Shown here piece after piece: positions 1 through 12,000 of a stretch of DNA of 64,000 bases. The stretch is from contig NZ_SDIF01000023.1 in the NCBI RefSeq assembly GCF_004122735.1, positions 28,302 through 92,301 of the forward strand, read 5' to 3'. Both the position numbers and the translations under genes were made by a program. Positions within the stretch are counted from its first letter, which is position 1, and the number at the start of each line of letters is the position of its first letter. The notes beneath the pieces are model-generated. The model worked only from the letters and a program-made list of their open reading frames with translations, was not told the DNA's origin and ran no database searches. Source of the stretch: Streptomyces sioyaensis. Its GTDB lineage: Bacteria; Actinomycetota; Actinomycetes; Streptomycetales; Streptomycetaceae.

Positions 1-3000
1 ACGAGCGCCCAGCCCTCGGCCGGGGTGGGGGCCAGGACCTGTACCTCGCGCACGGTGAACGGAAGTGCCGTCCCCTGCCGGGCGTCGACGTGCTCGCCCA
101 GCGCCAGTCCCAGGGTCGCCTGGAGGGCGGCGTCGAGCATGACCGGGTTGAGCGTCAGCGGGGATGCCGCCGCCTCGGGGAGGAGGAGGCGGGCAAGGAC
201 GGTGTCCGCACCGTGGTACAGCTCCTGCACGGCCCGGAACGCGGGGCCGTATCCCATGCCCATGCGCGCGAACAGCGCGTAGCACTCGGCGCCGTCACGC
301 CGGAGCGGGAGGTTCGCGCGCAGTGCGTCGATGTCGTGGACGTCGTCGGTGGCGCGGAGTGCGGGGTCGGCGTGTGCGGTGCCGTTCGCGTGCAGGACGC
401 GGTCGCCGGGGCCGTGGGCGTACACCTCGAATGTCCCACCGGCCGGGTCCACGTCGACGGCGAGGGTGCGCGGTGCCGTCATCTCCAGGGGACGCAGCCA
501 GGTCACGTCGCGCAGGCGCACGCCCGTGGCGGTGACTCCGGAGGTGGCCCGGACGAGCGCGTCGCGCACGAACTCCAGGTAGGCGGCGCCGGGCAGGACG
601 GGCGTGTCCCCCACGCGGTGGTCGCTCACGTAGAACTCGTGCCCGGTCAGGTCGCGGCGGTAGGGCGACGGTGGTGCGCCCGGCGCCGCGGCCACCGGGG
701 CCGGGGGCCGGGTCGTGCTCTTCGCGTCAGTGATCCAGTAGCGCTTCAGCTGGAACGGGTAGACGGGCAGCGGGATGCGCCGCATCGGTCGGCCGGCGTA
801 CAGGCGCCGCCAGTCCACGTCGAAGCCGGTGACCCAGAGTTTGAGCAGGCGTCCGAGTTTGCCCTTGGCTATCCAGCTGTCGATGGCGAGGGCGATGTCG
901 TCGTCCCCGGCGAGCTCGTTCCAAGGCGCCGGGCGCTGTGCCCGTCCGGTGTGGAGGCCCTGTGCGGTGCCGCCGTCGAGGAAGGCGCCCAGCCGCTCGC
1001 GCAGGTCGGCGAGCGAGGAGGTCAGGAAGGCGAGGCGCTCGTCCATCGCGACGCGGCCCACCTGCAGCGTGTGGGCGAGGTGCGGCAGGTCGGCCTCGCC
1101 GAGCGCGCCCGCGTCGATCCGGTCGGCCAGCTGCCGGGCCCGGGCGCGCAGCGTCTCGGGCTCCGGGGCCGACAGGACGACGGCCACGGGGTCCGGTGTG
1201 CTCACCGGCGGTACGGGGCGCGGCACGTACTCCTCAAGGACGACGTGGGCGTTGACGCCGCCGAAGCCGAAGGAGCTGACACCGGCCCGGCGCGGCAGCT
1301 CACGGCCCTCCGCGTCGTGCGGGGCGGGCCAGGGCTGCTGTTCGCGTACGAGGTGGAACGGGCTGCCGTCGAGGTCGATGTAGGGGTTGACGGTGTCGCA
1401 GTGCAGACTCTTGGCGAGCGTGCGGTGCCGCATCTGCAGCAGCACCTTGATCACACCGGCGACACCCGCCGCGAGTTCGAGGTGGCCGATGTTGGTCTTC
1501 ACCGAACCGATACCGCAGTGGGCCTCCTCCACCACCGCGCCGTGCTCCTCGTACAGCTCCCGGAAAGCGGCCTTGAGCCCGTTGATCTCGACCGGGTCAC
1601 CCAGCTTGGTGCCGGTGCCGTGGGCCTCGATGTAGCCCACCGTCCGAGGGTCGATGCCCGCGGTGCTGTAGGCGCGCCGGATCAGGGCGGCCTGGGCCCT
1701 GGGGTTGGGCGCGGTCAGGGAGTTGGAGCGGCCGCCGTGGTTCTCGGCCGTCGCGCGGATGACGCCGTAGACGTGGTCGCCGTCGCGCTCGGCCGCCGAC
1801 AGGCTCTTGAGCACCAGCATGCCCACGCCCTCACCACGGGCATAACCATCCGCAAGATCGGAGAAGGTCTTGCAGCGTCCCTCGACGCTGAGCATCCCGG
1901 ACTTGCTGAAGCTGACGTGGCCATCGGGGATCACCATGGTGTTGATACCGCCGACGACGGCCATGTCGCACTCGCCGCGTTCGATCGAGATGACGCCGCG
2001 GTGCATGGCGACCAGGGAACTCGAACAGGCCGTCTCGATCGGCTCGCTCGGCCCGTGTACGTCCAGGAAGTAGCTCATCCGGTTCGGGCCGACGGAGGGG
2101 ACGCTGCCCGTGGGCGTGACGCTCTCGCCCCTGCCGCTGCTGCGGTCGGAGAGCAGGCCGTAGCCGGTGTCGCTGGTGCCGACGAACAGGCCGAGGCTGC
2201 TCCCGGCCAGGGCGTCGGCGGCGTAGCCGGCGTCCTCCAGCGCCTTCCACACGTACAGCATCAACAGGCGCTGCTGCGGGTCCATGTGGACGGCGTCCTT
2301 CGGGGCGATGCCGAAGAACAGCGGATCGAAGTCGGCGACGCCATCGATGAAGCCGCCCCACTTCACGTTGGTGCGGCCCGGTTCCTGGAAGGGGTCGCCG
2401 AAGAGGGCGCGCCAGTCCCACCGGTCGGCGGGGACTTCCGCGATGCAGTCGCGGCCGTCGCGCAGGTTCCGCCAGAACGCGTCGAGGTCCTCGGCCTGGG
2501 GGAACCTGCCGCTCATGCCGACCACCGCGATCGGGTCGTCGTGCCGGTCGGCGGGCTGCGGGACGGGTACGGCCCGTGCGGGGACGGCCGCGGCCGGCAC
2601 AGGCGCACCGACGGGCTCCGCGGCCGCGGGCTCCGCGGCGGCGCCTGGCGACCGCAGCCCCAGGCGGGCGGCCAGCGCGGGGCCGTACTCGTCGGTCAGG
2701 TGGGCGCCGAAGGCCTGGATCGTCGCGTGCTCGAACAGCACGGTGGGCACGAGCTCCAGGCCCAGGGCGTCGTTCACCATGTTCACCAGCTGGGTGATGA
2801 CGAGGGAGTCGAGCCCGTATTCGCTGAGGTCGACGTTCACGTCCAGGTCGGCCGTGGTGACCTTGAGCAGCTCGCAGACCTTCTCCACCACGACGGCGCA
2901 GACCCGCTCCGTCAGGGCCTCGGTGTCGGCGACGTCAGCCGGCTGTGCGGTCCGCGTCCGTGCTTGCGCCTGCCCCTGCTCCTGCTCCTGCTGCTTCCAG

Positions 3001-3095
3001 TCGCGGATCAGGCGGAGCGCTTCGTCCTGTCCCACCTGTCCGTCGCGAATGAGCCGGTGCAGGTCGTCCAGGGATGCGATGCGGGTGGTGCTCAT
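1..3095 (-). CDS. Trans-AT modular polyketide synthase, third PKS subunit (5' part; runs off left edge)
   Basis: The gene starts at the ATG at 3095, which overlaps the stop of the 8025-aa PKS as ATGA, so the two are translationally coupled. The 1031 codons visible stay open to the window edge. Domains in order: a short N-terminal docking helix region (about 1-45, rich in E/Q/R), an ACP (about 55-130, Ser97 in GLDSL), a KS (about 188-610, Cys357 in TACSSS, HGTGT and NIGH all present), and a DH starting near 800 (His826, Asp988 in DAALQ). The DH has HRVGDTPVLP, so the Gly of HxxxGxxxxP is shifted by one. There is no AT, as expected for an AT-less line served by the discrete AT. The ACP completes the KS-DH module left open at the end of the upstream subunit. 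The DH, possibly later KR/ACP domains and the chain-release domain lie outside the window. Confidence 0.93.
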   Translation of the reverse strand, partial: MSTTRIASLDDLHRLIRDGQVGQDEALRLIRDWKQQEQEQGQAQARTRTAQPADVADTEALTERVCAVVVEKVCELLKVTTADLDVNVDLSEYGLDSLVITQLVNMVNDALGLELVPTVLFEHATIQAFGAHLTDEYGPALAARLGLRSPGAAAEPAAAEPVGAPVPAAAVPARAVPVPQPADRHDDPIAVVGMSGRFPQAEDLDAFWRNLRDGRDCIAEVPADRWDWRALFGDPFQEPGRTNVKWGGFIDGVADFDPLFFGIAPKDAVHMDPQQRLLMLYVWKALEDAGYAADALAGSSLGLFVGTSDTGYGLLSDRSSGRGESVTPTGSVPSVGPNRMSYFLDVHGPSEPIETACSSSLVAMHRGVISIERGECDMAVVGGINTMVIPDGHVSFSKSGMLSVEGRCKTFSDLADGYARGEGVGMLVLKSLSAAERDGDHVYGVIRATAENHGGRSNSLTAPNPRAQAALIRRAYSTAGIDPRTVGYIEAHGTGTKLGDPVEINGLKAAFRELYEEHGAVVEEAHCGIGSVKTNIGHLELAAGVAGVIKVLLQMRHRTLAKSLHCDTVNPYIDLDGSPFHLVREQQPWPAPHDAEGRELPRRAGVSSFGFGGVNAHVVLEEYVPRPVPPVSTPDPVAVVLSAPEPETLRARARQLADRIDAGALGEADLPHLAHTLQVGRVAMDERLAFLTSSLADLRERLGAFLDGGTAQGLHTGRAQRPAPWNELAGDDDIALAIDSWIAKGKLGRLLKLWVTGFDVDWRRLYAGRPMRRIPLPVYPFQLKRYWITDAKSTTRPPAPVAAAPGAPPSPYRRDLTGHEFYVSDHRVGDTPVLPGAAYLEFVRDALVRATSGVTATGVRLRDVTWLRPLEMTAPRTLAVDVDPAGGTFEVYAHGPGDRVLHANGTAHADPALRATDDVHDIDALRANLPLRRDGAECYALFARMGMGYGPAFRAVQELYHGADTVLARLLLPEAAASPLTLNPVMLDAALQATLGLALGEHVDARQGTALPFTVREVQVLAPTPAEGWAL
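1220..1855 (-). repeat. KS-encoding segment nearly identical to 4681-5316
   Basis: Part of the KS gene of the third PKS subunit. It aligns without gaps to 4681-5316 in the last KS of the second subunit (offset 3461). In 1220-1656 I count about nine mismatches in 437 bp; 1731-1855 appears identical; 1657-1730 is more divergent. Confidence 0.85.
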
Positions 3096-6000
3096 GCCAG
3101 GCTCCTCTTGAATTCGTCCGCGCTCATCTCGCGTCGGCCAATGGCTTCGATCAGGTCCAGCAGGTAGGCGTCGTCGGACCCGGACGGCGGCTCGGGTGCC
3201 TGTTCGGCGGGTCGGGTGGGCTCGCTGTCACCGGTGGACTCGCTGCCGCCGAGCGTGCGGACGCTGAAGCCGCGCAGCCGTACGCACACCTCGCCGTCGT
3301 CGTCGCAGAGGTCGAGGTCGAGGCGGCGCACGGCGCCCACGTGGTCGTCCTCGGCGAAGCGGACGACGACCCAGCCGGTGGCCGGGACCGCCCGCAGCAC
3401 CTCCAGCTCGCCCAGGGCGAACGGCAGCGCCGTGCGCGGCGTGCCGGGGTCGTCGACGAAGAGGCCGACCGTGGCTTGAAGGGCGGCGTCGAGCATGCCC
3501 GGGTTGAGTACATGGCCGCTCTCGCGGGACGCGGCGGCGGGCAGCTTCAGCCGCGCCACCGACTGCCGCGAGCCGGTGTGCAGGCGCTCGATGCCGCGCA
3601 GTGCCGGGCCGTAGGCCATGCCGATGCCGGTGAAGCGCGCGTAGCAGGCTTCGTTGTCGAGCACGGGCCCGTCGCACTGCGCGCGCAGGGCCGCGAGGTC
3701 GAGCCGCTCGGCGGGCACCGGTGTTGCGCGCCGCAGCTGGCCGCGGCCGAAGGTGACGCGTGCGCCGTCCTCGTCCACCGCGTACACCTCGTAGCTCAGT
3801 CCGCCGCCGGCCCGGGTGGTCAGCGCGGTGTGCACGTCGGTCGCCTTCTCGACGGTGAGCGGGCGCAGCCAGGACGCCAACTTCAGCGACCAGGCGCGTT
3901 CGTGGCCGCCGGCCGCCTGGACCGCGGCAGCGCGCGCCATCTCCAGGTACGCCACCGCCGGCAGCACCGGCACGGCGTCCGCGCGGACGTCGTAGGCGGT
4001 GGGCCGGCGGCCGGGCCGCCAGCCGGAGACCGTCTCCATCACCTGGGCCCGTACGCGGTGGTCGGCGAGGAAGAACTCGCGGCCGGTGAAGTGCGAGGTG
4101 TAGCGGTGCTCGTTCAGGTCCGACGTGTTCGTGTGCACCAGCGGGTGCAGTGCCTCCGTCCGTGTGCCGTTCGCGGGGCGCGAGGTGTCGACCCAGTAGC
4201 GCCGGAGGCGGAACGGGTAGGTCGGCAGGGAGATCCGGCGCGGGCGGCGCCCGGTGTGGAGGCGGTCCCAGTCGAAGGGGGCGCCGTTCACCCATGCCTG
4301 GAGCAGGCGGGACCGGTCGTGCCGGCCGGCGCTGTCGTGGTCGTCGTGCGGGCCGAACCCGGCCGGTGCGTCCGGAAGGTCGACGCCGCGCGGGACCTTG
4401 CCGCGGAAGACGTCGGCCGCGGGCTCGCCGCGCAGCCAGGACTCCAGTGCCTCCCTCAGCTCGCCGGCCGTGCGGGCCAGGCAGGCGAGGCGCTCGGTCA
4501 TGTGCGTGCGTCCGGTCTGCGTGGTGTAGGCGATCGACGCCATGTCGGTGTCGTCGTAGTCGCCGCGGCGCAGTGCGTCCACCCAGCGCTCGGCGAGTTC
4601 GCACAGCACGTCGGGGTGGGTCGCCGACAGGACGACAGGGACGGGTGCGGTGGGCGCCCGGTCCGGCTCGGGGGCGGGGCGCGGCACGTACTCCTCAAGG
4701 ACGACGTGGGCGTTGACGCCGCCGAAGCCGAAGGAGCTGACACCGGCCCGGCGCGGCAGCTCACGGCCCTCCGCGTCGCGCGGGGCGGGCCAGGGCTGCT
4801 GTTCGCGTACGAGGTGGAACGGGCTGCCGTCGAGGTCGATGTAGGGGTTGACGGTGTCGCAGTGCAGACTCTTGACCAGCGTGCGGTGCCGCATCTGCAG
4901 CAGCACCTTGATCACGCCGGCCACGCCCGCCGCGAGTTCGAGGTGGCCGATGTTGGTCTTCACCGAGCCGATACCGCAGTGGGCCTCCTCCACCACCGCG
5001 CCGTGCTCCTCGTACAGCTCCCGGAACGCGGCCTTGAGCCCGTTGATCTCGACCGGGTCACCCAGCTTGGTGCCGGTGCCGTGGGCCTCGATGTAGCCCA
5101 CCGTCCGAGGGTCGATCCCGGCCTTCCCGTAGGCCTCCCGCAGGAGGGCGGCCTGGGCCTTGGGGTTGGGGGCGGTCAGGGAACTGCCCCGGCCGCCGTG
5201 GTTCTCGGCCGTCGCGCGGATGACGCCGTAGACGTGGTCGCCGTCGCGCTCGGCCGCCGACAGGCTCTTGAGCACCAGCATGCCCACGCCCTCACCACGG
5301 GCATAACCATCCGCACGGTCGGAGAAGGTCTTGCACCGGCCTTCGGGGCTGAGCATGCCCGCCTTGGAGATGCTGATGTGCCCGTCGACGCTGACCATGG
5401 TGTTGACGCCGCCGGCGATGGCCAGGTCCGACTGACCGTCGCGGATGGCCTGGACGGCCCGGTGCAGGGCGACGAGCGCGCTCGAACAGGCCGTGTCGAC
5501 GGGCTCGCTCGGACCGTGCAGGTCAAGGAAGTAGCTCATCCGGTTCGGGCCCATCGAGGGGGCCGCGCCGGTGATGTCGTATCCCTCGATCATCGGCGAG
5601 TACCGGGTGACGAGGGTGCTGTAGCCGGTGCTGGTGGTGCCGGCGATGAGGGCCGTGTTCGTGCCCGCGAGGGCATCCGCCGAGTACCCGGCGTCCTCCA
5701 GCGCCTTCCATACGTACATCAGCAGGAGCCGCTGCTGCGGATCCATCAACTCCGCTTCCTTGGGGGAGATGTCGAAGAACAGCGGGTCGAAGTCGCCGAC
5801 GCCGTCCATGAAGCCGCCGGACGTCACGTTCGACGTGTTGGGCTCCTTGACGGGGTCGCCGTAGTGGGCGCGCCAGTCCCAGCGGTCCGCGGGGACCTCA
5901 CGGGTGCAGTCGCGGCCTTCGCTGAGGTTCTCCCAGAACGCGTCGAGATCGTCGGCCATCGGGAAGCGGCCGCTGATGCCGATGACGGCGATCGGCTCGT

Positions 6001-9000
6001 TCCCGGGCGCATCGGTACGGGACGCGGTGGTGTCGGCGGTGGCGGGCTCCAGGGCGGCGGGGACGACGGCCGCGCGCGGTTCCTGCTGCTGTCCCGCGGT
6101 GTCTGCGACGCGGTCGGCGTGGTGGTCGAGGAGGTGGTCGACCACCCCGTCCAGGGTGGGGTTCTCGAAGAACAGGGTCGGTGCCAGCGAGAGCCCGAAC
6201 TCGGCGTTGAGGGCGTTGGCGAAGCCGATGAACGAGAGGGAGTCGAAGCCGTAGCGGGTCATCTCGGCCGTGCCGGTGATCCGTTCGGCGGGCACGTCCA
6301 GCAGGTCGGACACGCGGGCGATCAGCTTCTTCAGCAGCGCCTTGTGCCGCTGTTCCCGGCCGGCCGTCGCGACGGGCGCGGCGGCGCTTTCGGGCCCGGC
6401 GGAGCGCTCGGGCGCGGGAGCCGGCGGGACCGTCCCGAAGTGATGGGGGTGGTTGTCGAGCAGGTGGTCCACGACCTCTCCCAGGGTGAGGTGTTCGGGG
6501 AAGGGCTTGGGCACGGGCGGAAGCCCGAACTCCGTGGTGAGGCGGCCGGCGAACCCGATGAGCGAGACGGGGTCGAACCCGTACTCGCTCAGCTGCACCG
6601 CGCCGTCGAGCTCCTCCGCCGGCACGCCCAGCACGGCGCAGGCGTGGCCGAGGGCGCGGCCGAGGACCTTCGCGTGCAGGGTGGCGCGGTCGGGTGCGGT
6701 CACCGCCGGTACGGCGCCCGTGGCCTCCGGGGCTGCCAGGAGGGTGGCGTCGAGGCGGGCACGGTCGCCGAAGACGGCCAGGACGTGCGGGTCGCCGGTG
6801 CCGTAGGCGCGTTCCAGCGCCTCCACGCCGTGCGCGGCGCGCATCGGCACCATGCCGACGCTGTCGTGCAGGCGGCGTTCGGTGGCGGCGTCCACCGTCA
6901 TGCCGCCGTCGGCCCACAGGGGCCAGCCGACCACCAGTGTGCGGCCGCGGCGCTCGCCCCTGGCCACCCGCTCGTGGCGGAGGCCGGCGTAGGCGTCCAT
7001 GAAGGCGTTGGCCGCCGCGTAGTCGCCCTGGCCCTGGTTGCCGTACGCCGACAGTGAGGAGAATCCGATGAAGCAGTCCAGGTCGAGAGCGGCGGTGGCT
7101 TCGTCGAGGTGGACGAAGCCGGCGACCTTGGCGGCGAGGACCTCCCGCAGCTCTTCGGCGCTCTTACGGGCAAGGTAGCCGTCGCGCACCACACCGGCGG
7201 TGTGGACGACGCCGTCGAGGCGGCCGTGCTCGGCGACGATGCCCTGCACGCAGGCGGTCACGGCGTCGCGTTCGGCGACGTCCAGCGTCCGGTAGGCGGC
7301 CGAGGCCCCCAAGTCGACCAGTTCACGCAGGAGTTCACGCTGGGCGGGGCCTTCCGGCGAGCGCCCGCAGAGCACGAGGGCGGCGCCGGGCGCCCGTCGG
7401 GCGATCTCGCGGGCGAACAGTGCCCCGAGCCCGCCGGCTCCCCCGGTCAGAAGGTAGACGCCGCCGGCTTTCCACGGCCGGGCCGGCGGGGCGTCCGCAA
7501 CGGCGGTCCACTGCGGCACCCGGCGCTGCCCGCCGGAGTACCGCACGGCCACGTCGTCGGGGCTCGCCGCGTCCCGGCGCAGGCGCTCGCACAGCGTCGC
7601 GGCGTCGACGGGCGTCTCCACCTCGACGAGCTGGGTCAGCAGTTTGGGGTGCTCCATGCGGGCCGTGCGCAGCAGGCCGCCCAGGCCCGCGAGGACCCGG
7701 TTCTCGCCGTCGGCGGACACGACCACCTGCAGCAGGACCTGCCCGTCGCGGGTCGCCGGGACGAGCTGCTGGAGGCGGGCCAGCACCGTCTCCGCCTGGC
7801 GGGTGAAACACCGGGCCGGATCGCCGTCGGCGGGCAATGCGGTGCAGGGCACACCGAGCCCGTCCCGGACCGCCGCGGGGTCGGTCCCTACGAGCCCCCC
7901 GAGCAGCACCTCGTACCGCACCGGCGGACGCGACGCCCGAGTGGGCTCGGCCGGGCGCCAGCCGGCACGCATGAGGGTGAGCGTCGCGCCTCCGGTGTTC
8001 TCCCCGCCGGCGTTGTCGTCACCGGCGGACAGGACGCGTGCGGTGAACCCGAGCAGGCGGACGCACACGTTGCCGTCGTCGTCGCACAGTTCGATGTCGA
8101 CGCGGCGTACGGCTCCGCCACCGTCGCCCGCTGCGGGCCGCACCACGGCCCACCCGCCGGATGGGCTGGGCGCGAGCAGCTGCACCTCCTCCAGGACGAA
8201 GGGCAGTGCCGGCTCCACGGTGTCGGTGTCCTCGGCCAGTGACAGGCCCAAGGTGGCCTGTACGGCGGCGTCGAGCATCGACGGGTGCAGGTCCCAGTCG
8301 GCGCCGTCCCGGGCGGCCTGCGGCAGGCTCAGGCGTGCGACGGCGAGCCCGGCGCCGACGTGGATCCGCCGGATGCCGCGCATGGCCGGGCCGTAGCCGA
8401 TGCCCATGCGGTCGAAGAGCCGGTAGCAGTCGTCGTGTTCCAGAGTGCGCACGTCGCACCGGGCGCGCAGCGCGGCGATGTCCAGGCGCGCGGGTGACGG
8501 CGTCCCGCACCTCTCGATGCGTCCTTGCCCGTGGACCACGGGCTGTTCGCCGTCGGCCGCCGTGGTGATCTCGTAGGTCAAGGCGTCGTCCTCGCCCGGC
8601 CGCAGCGCGATCTCGACCGCGGTCGGCCCGGTGATCCGTGCGGGGCGCGACCAGACGACGTTGCGCAGGCGGGCGTTGGCGGCATCGACGCCCTCGGCCC
8701 GGGCCGCCGCGTACGCCAGCTCCAGGTAGGCCACGCCGGGGAGCACCGGCACGTTGCGCACCCGGTGGTCGTCGAGGAAGAACTCGCGGCCGGTCAGCTC
8801 GACGGCGAAGGACGACGAGCCGGGATCACCGGTCAGCCGGCGGCCTTCCAGCGGCGACGGGGCCGCAACGGGGACCGGGGCGCGTACCGGAGCGGAGGCC
8901 AGGGGCGCAGCGGGGGCCGCCGGACGCGATCCGACCCAGTAGCGCTCGCCCGCGAACGGGTAGGCCGGGAGCGACACGATACGGAAGCCGCCGTCGGCGA

Positions 9001-12000
9001 AGAGCGGGGCGAAGCCCGGATCGTGTCCCTGGGCGAAGAGCCCGGCCAGCTCGGTGAGGCTGTCGTGACGGTCGGGCTCGGTCATCAGGCGGCCGGCGCG
9101 GGCGTCCTCGGCGGGGTCCTGGCGGCGGTGCCCGTCGGGCGCCTCACCGGTGACCACGCCCTCCGCCCGGCCGTCGCGCAGCCAGGTCCGCAGGGCGGCG
9201 ACGAGCTGCTCGCGGTCCGTGGCCACGCCCGCCCAGCGGTGGCTGCAGTGGCGGCGTCCGGTGGCCAGGGTGTATGCCACGTCGCCCAGGTCCAGGTCCT
9301 CATGGGCGAGGGCGTGGTCCAGCAGGCGCTCGGCCTGGGCTCGGCGGCCGGCGTCGTCCTGTGCCGACAGGACGATCAGCCAGGCATGCCGGGGGCCGTG
9401 CCCGGCGGTCCGCACGGCGGGGGCCTGTTCGATCAGGGCGTGCGCGTTGGTGCCCGCGGCGCCGAACGAGCTGACGCCGGCGCGGCGCGGACCGTCGGCG
9501 GGTGCGGGCCACGGGCGCAGTTCCGTGTTGACGTAGAAGGGGCTGCCCTCCAGCGTGATCGCCGGGTTGGCCCGGCGGAAGTGCAGCGACGGGGGCAGCT
9601 GCTCGTTCCTGAGCGCCAGCAGCACCTTGATGACGCCGGCCACGCCCGCGGCGAACTGGGTGTGCCCGAGGCTGGTCTTGACGGATCCCAGGGCGCAGCC
9701 TCCCTCGGGCACGTCGCCGAACGCGGCGCGCAGGGCCTCGAACTCGATGGGGTCGCCCAGCGGCGTGCCGGTCCCGTGCGCCTCGATCAGCTGGATGCCG
9801 GCGGGGTCGACGCCGGCGCCCTCGTGGACGCCGCGCAGGAGACGTTCCTGCGATCCGGCGCTGGGCGCGGTGAGCCCGTTGGTGGTGCCGTCCTGGTTCA
9901 TGCCGGAGCCGCGGATCACGCCGTAGACCTGGTCGCCGTCGCGCAGCGCGTCGGCGAGCCGCTTGAGCACGACCACGCCGGCGCCCTCCCCCGGCACGAA
10001 GCCGTCGGCGCGCTCGTCGAAGGTGTGGCAGCGCCCGCGGGCGGACAGCATGTTCGCCCGCACGGCGGACCGGTAGAAGGTCGGCGTGGACTGGACGAAG
10101 ACTCCGCCCGCCAGCGCCATGGACGTGTTGCCCAGGCGGAGGTCCTGGCAGGCCTGGTGAATGGCCACCAGCGAACTGGAGCAGGCGGTGTCGACCGCCA
10201 GGGCGGCACCCTGCAGGTCGAGGAAGTAGGAGATCCGTGAGGCGATGACCGAGGAGATGTTGCCCCACAGGGTCTGCGGTGGCGCGTCGTCGCCGATCAG
10301 CTGCTGGTAGTCGCTGGGTGCGCCGCCGACGTAGACGCCGCACCCGCGGCCGTCGAGCCGTTCGCCGGCGTAGCCCGCGTCCTCCAGGGCGTGCCAGCAC
10401 TCCTCCAGGAAGATGCGCTGTTGCGGGTCGGTGTAGGTGGCTTCCTTACCGGACATGCGGAAGAACCAGGCGTCGAAGCGCTCGATGTCGTCGACGAAAC
10501 TTCCGTACTGGCGCGCGGCGCCCGCGCCCAGCTCCTCGTCCAGGTCCCAGCGGGTGACCTCGCCCACCAGGTCGTCGCCCGCGGCGAGGTGTGCCCACAG
10601 GGCGGCGGCGTCGGGCGACTGCGCGAACCGGGCGGCGATGCCCACCACGGCGATGCCGTCGTCGGCCGGGGAGTTCGGGACGACCGGGGCGTCCGGTTCG
10701 TCCGCTGGGGCCGGGAGGGAAGCCGGGACGGAGGCCGGGACGGCGGGCGCTGCCGCGGCGGAGCCGACGGGAGCGGCCGGAGCGACGGCCTCGGCTGCCG
10801 GCCCGCGCAGGGCGCCGGAGGGCCGCAACTGCGGCCCGTACCGGGTGACCAGATGGTCCGTCAGCCGGTCGAGCGAGCTGTGCTGGAACAGCGCGGTGCT
10901 CGGCAGATCGACGGCGAAGGCGTGGTTGACCGCGGCGACGAGCTTGACGCTGAGGATCGAGTCCACGCCGTAGTCGGAGAAGGACGCCTGCGGGTCGATC
11001 TCGTCGGGCTCCATCATCAGCACGCGGGACAGCTCGGCCAGCAGCAGTTCACCGGCCTGGTACCGCACGGTCGCCTCGTCCGTGTCCGGCGTCCGCTGCG
11101 CGGGGGCCGGCCGGACGGGCTCGGGCGACGGGGCGGGCTCGGCCGACCGAGCGGCACGGCCGTTCGCGGCCTCCGGGGCCTGGTGGCGCCGGCCCGGAGC
11201 AGCGGCTGTCGGCCAGTAGCTCTTGCGCTGGAACGGGTAGGTGGGCAGCGGCGTGCGGCGTACGTCGAGGCCGGAGAACAGCGGCGCGAAGTCGACCTCT
11301 TCGCCGTTCAGGTACCGGGCCCGGGCGCGCTCCGGCGCGCTGTCGCCACGCCCGTCGGCGCTGTCGCCGCGCCCGTCGGCCAGCCAGGCCGCCAGCTGTT
11401 GTACGAGCGCCTCGCGGTCCGCGGCGACGAAGGCCGCGCGGTGGGTGAAGTGGTCTCGGCCGGCCGCCAGCGTGTAGCTGACGTCGCCCAGCGCGGCGTC
11501 GGGTGTGCGGCGCAGGTACGCCAAGAGGTCCTCGGCGCGGTGGTGCAGCGCCTCGGGCTGCTGGGCGGACAGGACGAACAGCAGCTCGCCCTCCGCCTGC
11601 CGGCGCCCGTCACGGGCCGGGGCGTTCTCCACGACCAGGTGGCCGTTGGTGCCGCTGAAGCCGAACGCGCTCAGGGCGGCGACGCGCTTGCCCTGGCCGT
11701 TGGGCTGCCACGGCCGCAGCGTGGTGTTCACGTGGAAGGGGCTTTCGGTGAGTCGGATCGCGGGGTTGGTCTCGTAGTGGTGGAGGGACGGCGGGATCTG
11801 ACCGTGGCGCAGGGCGAGCACGACCTTGAGCAGGGAAGCCACGCCCGCGGCGGAGGTGGTGTGACCGAGGTTCGTCTTGATCGAGCCGAGTGCGCAGGTG
11901 TCGCTGCCGCCGGCCGTGCCGAACGCGCCGACCAGGGCCTGGCATTCGATGGGGTCGCCGAGCTGGGTGCCGGTGCCGTGTGCCTCGACCATGCCGATCT

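Noticed and set aside
90..3167. Long open frame on the plus strand opposite the PKS
   Set aside because: Its translation is low-complexity Val/Gly/Ala/Arg with no motifs, and it lies antisense to a clear PKS frame. High-GC DNA leaves such shadow frames open.
5290..5320. Horizontal transfer suggested by AT-richer codons (GGTTAT) in a KS
   Set aside because: The same short stretch occurs in both near-identical KS copies and the rest of the module has normal composition; local conversion explains it.
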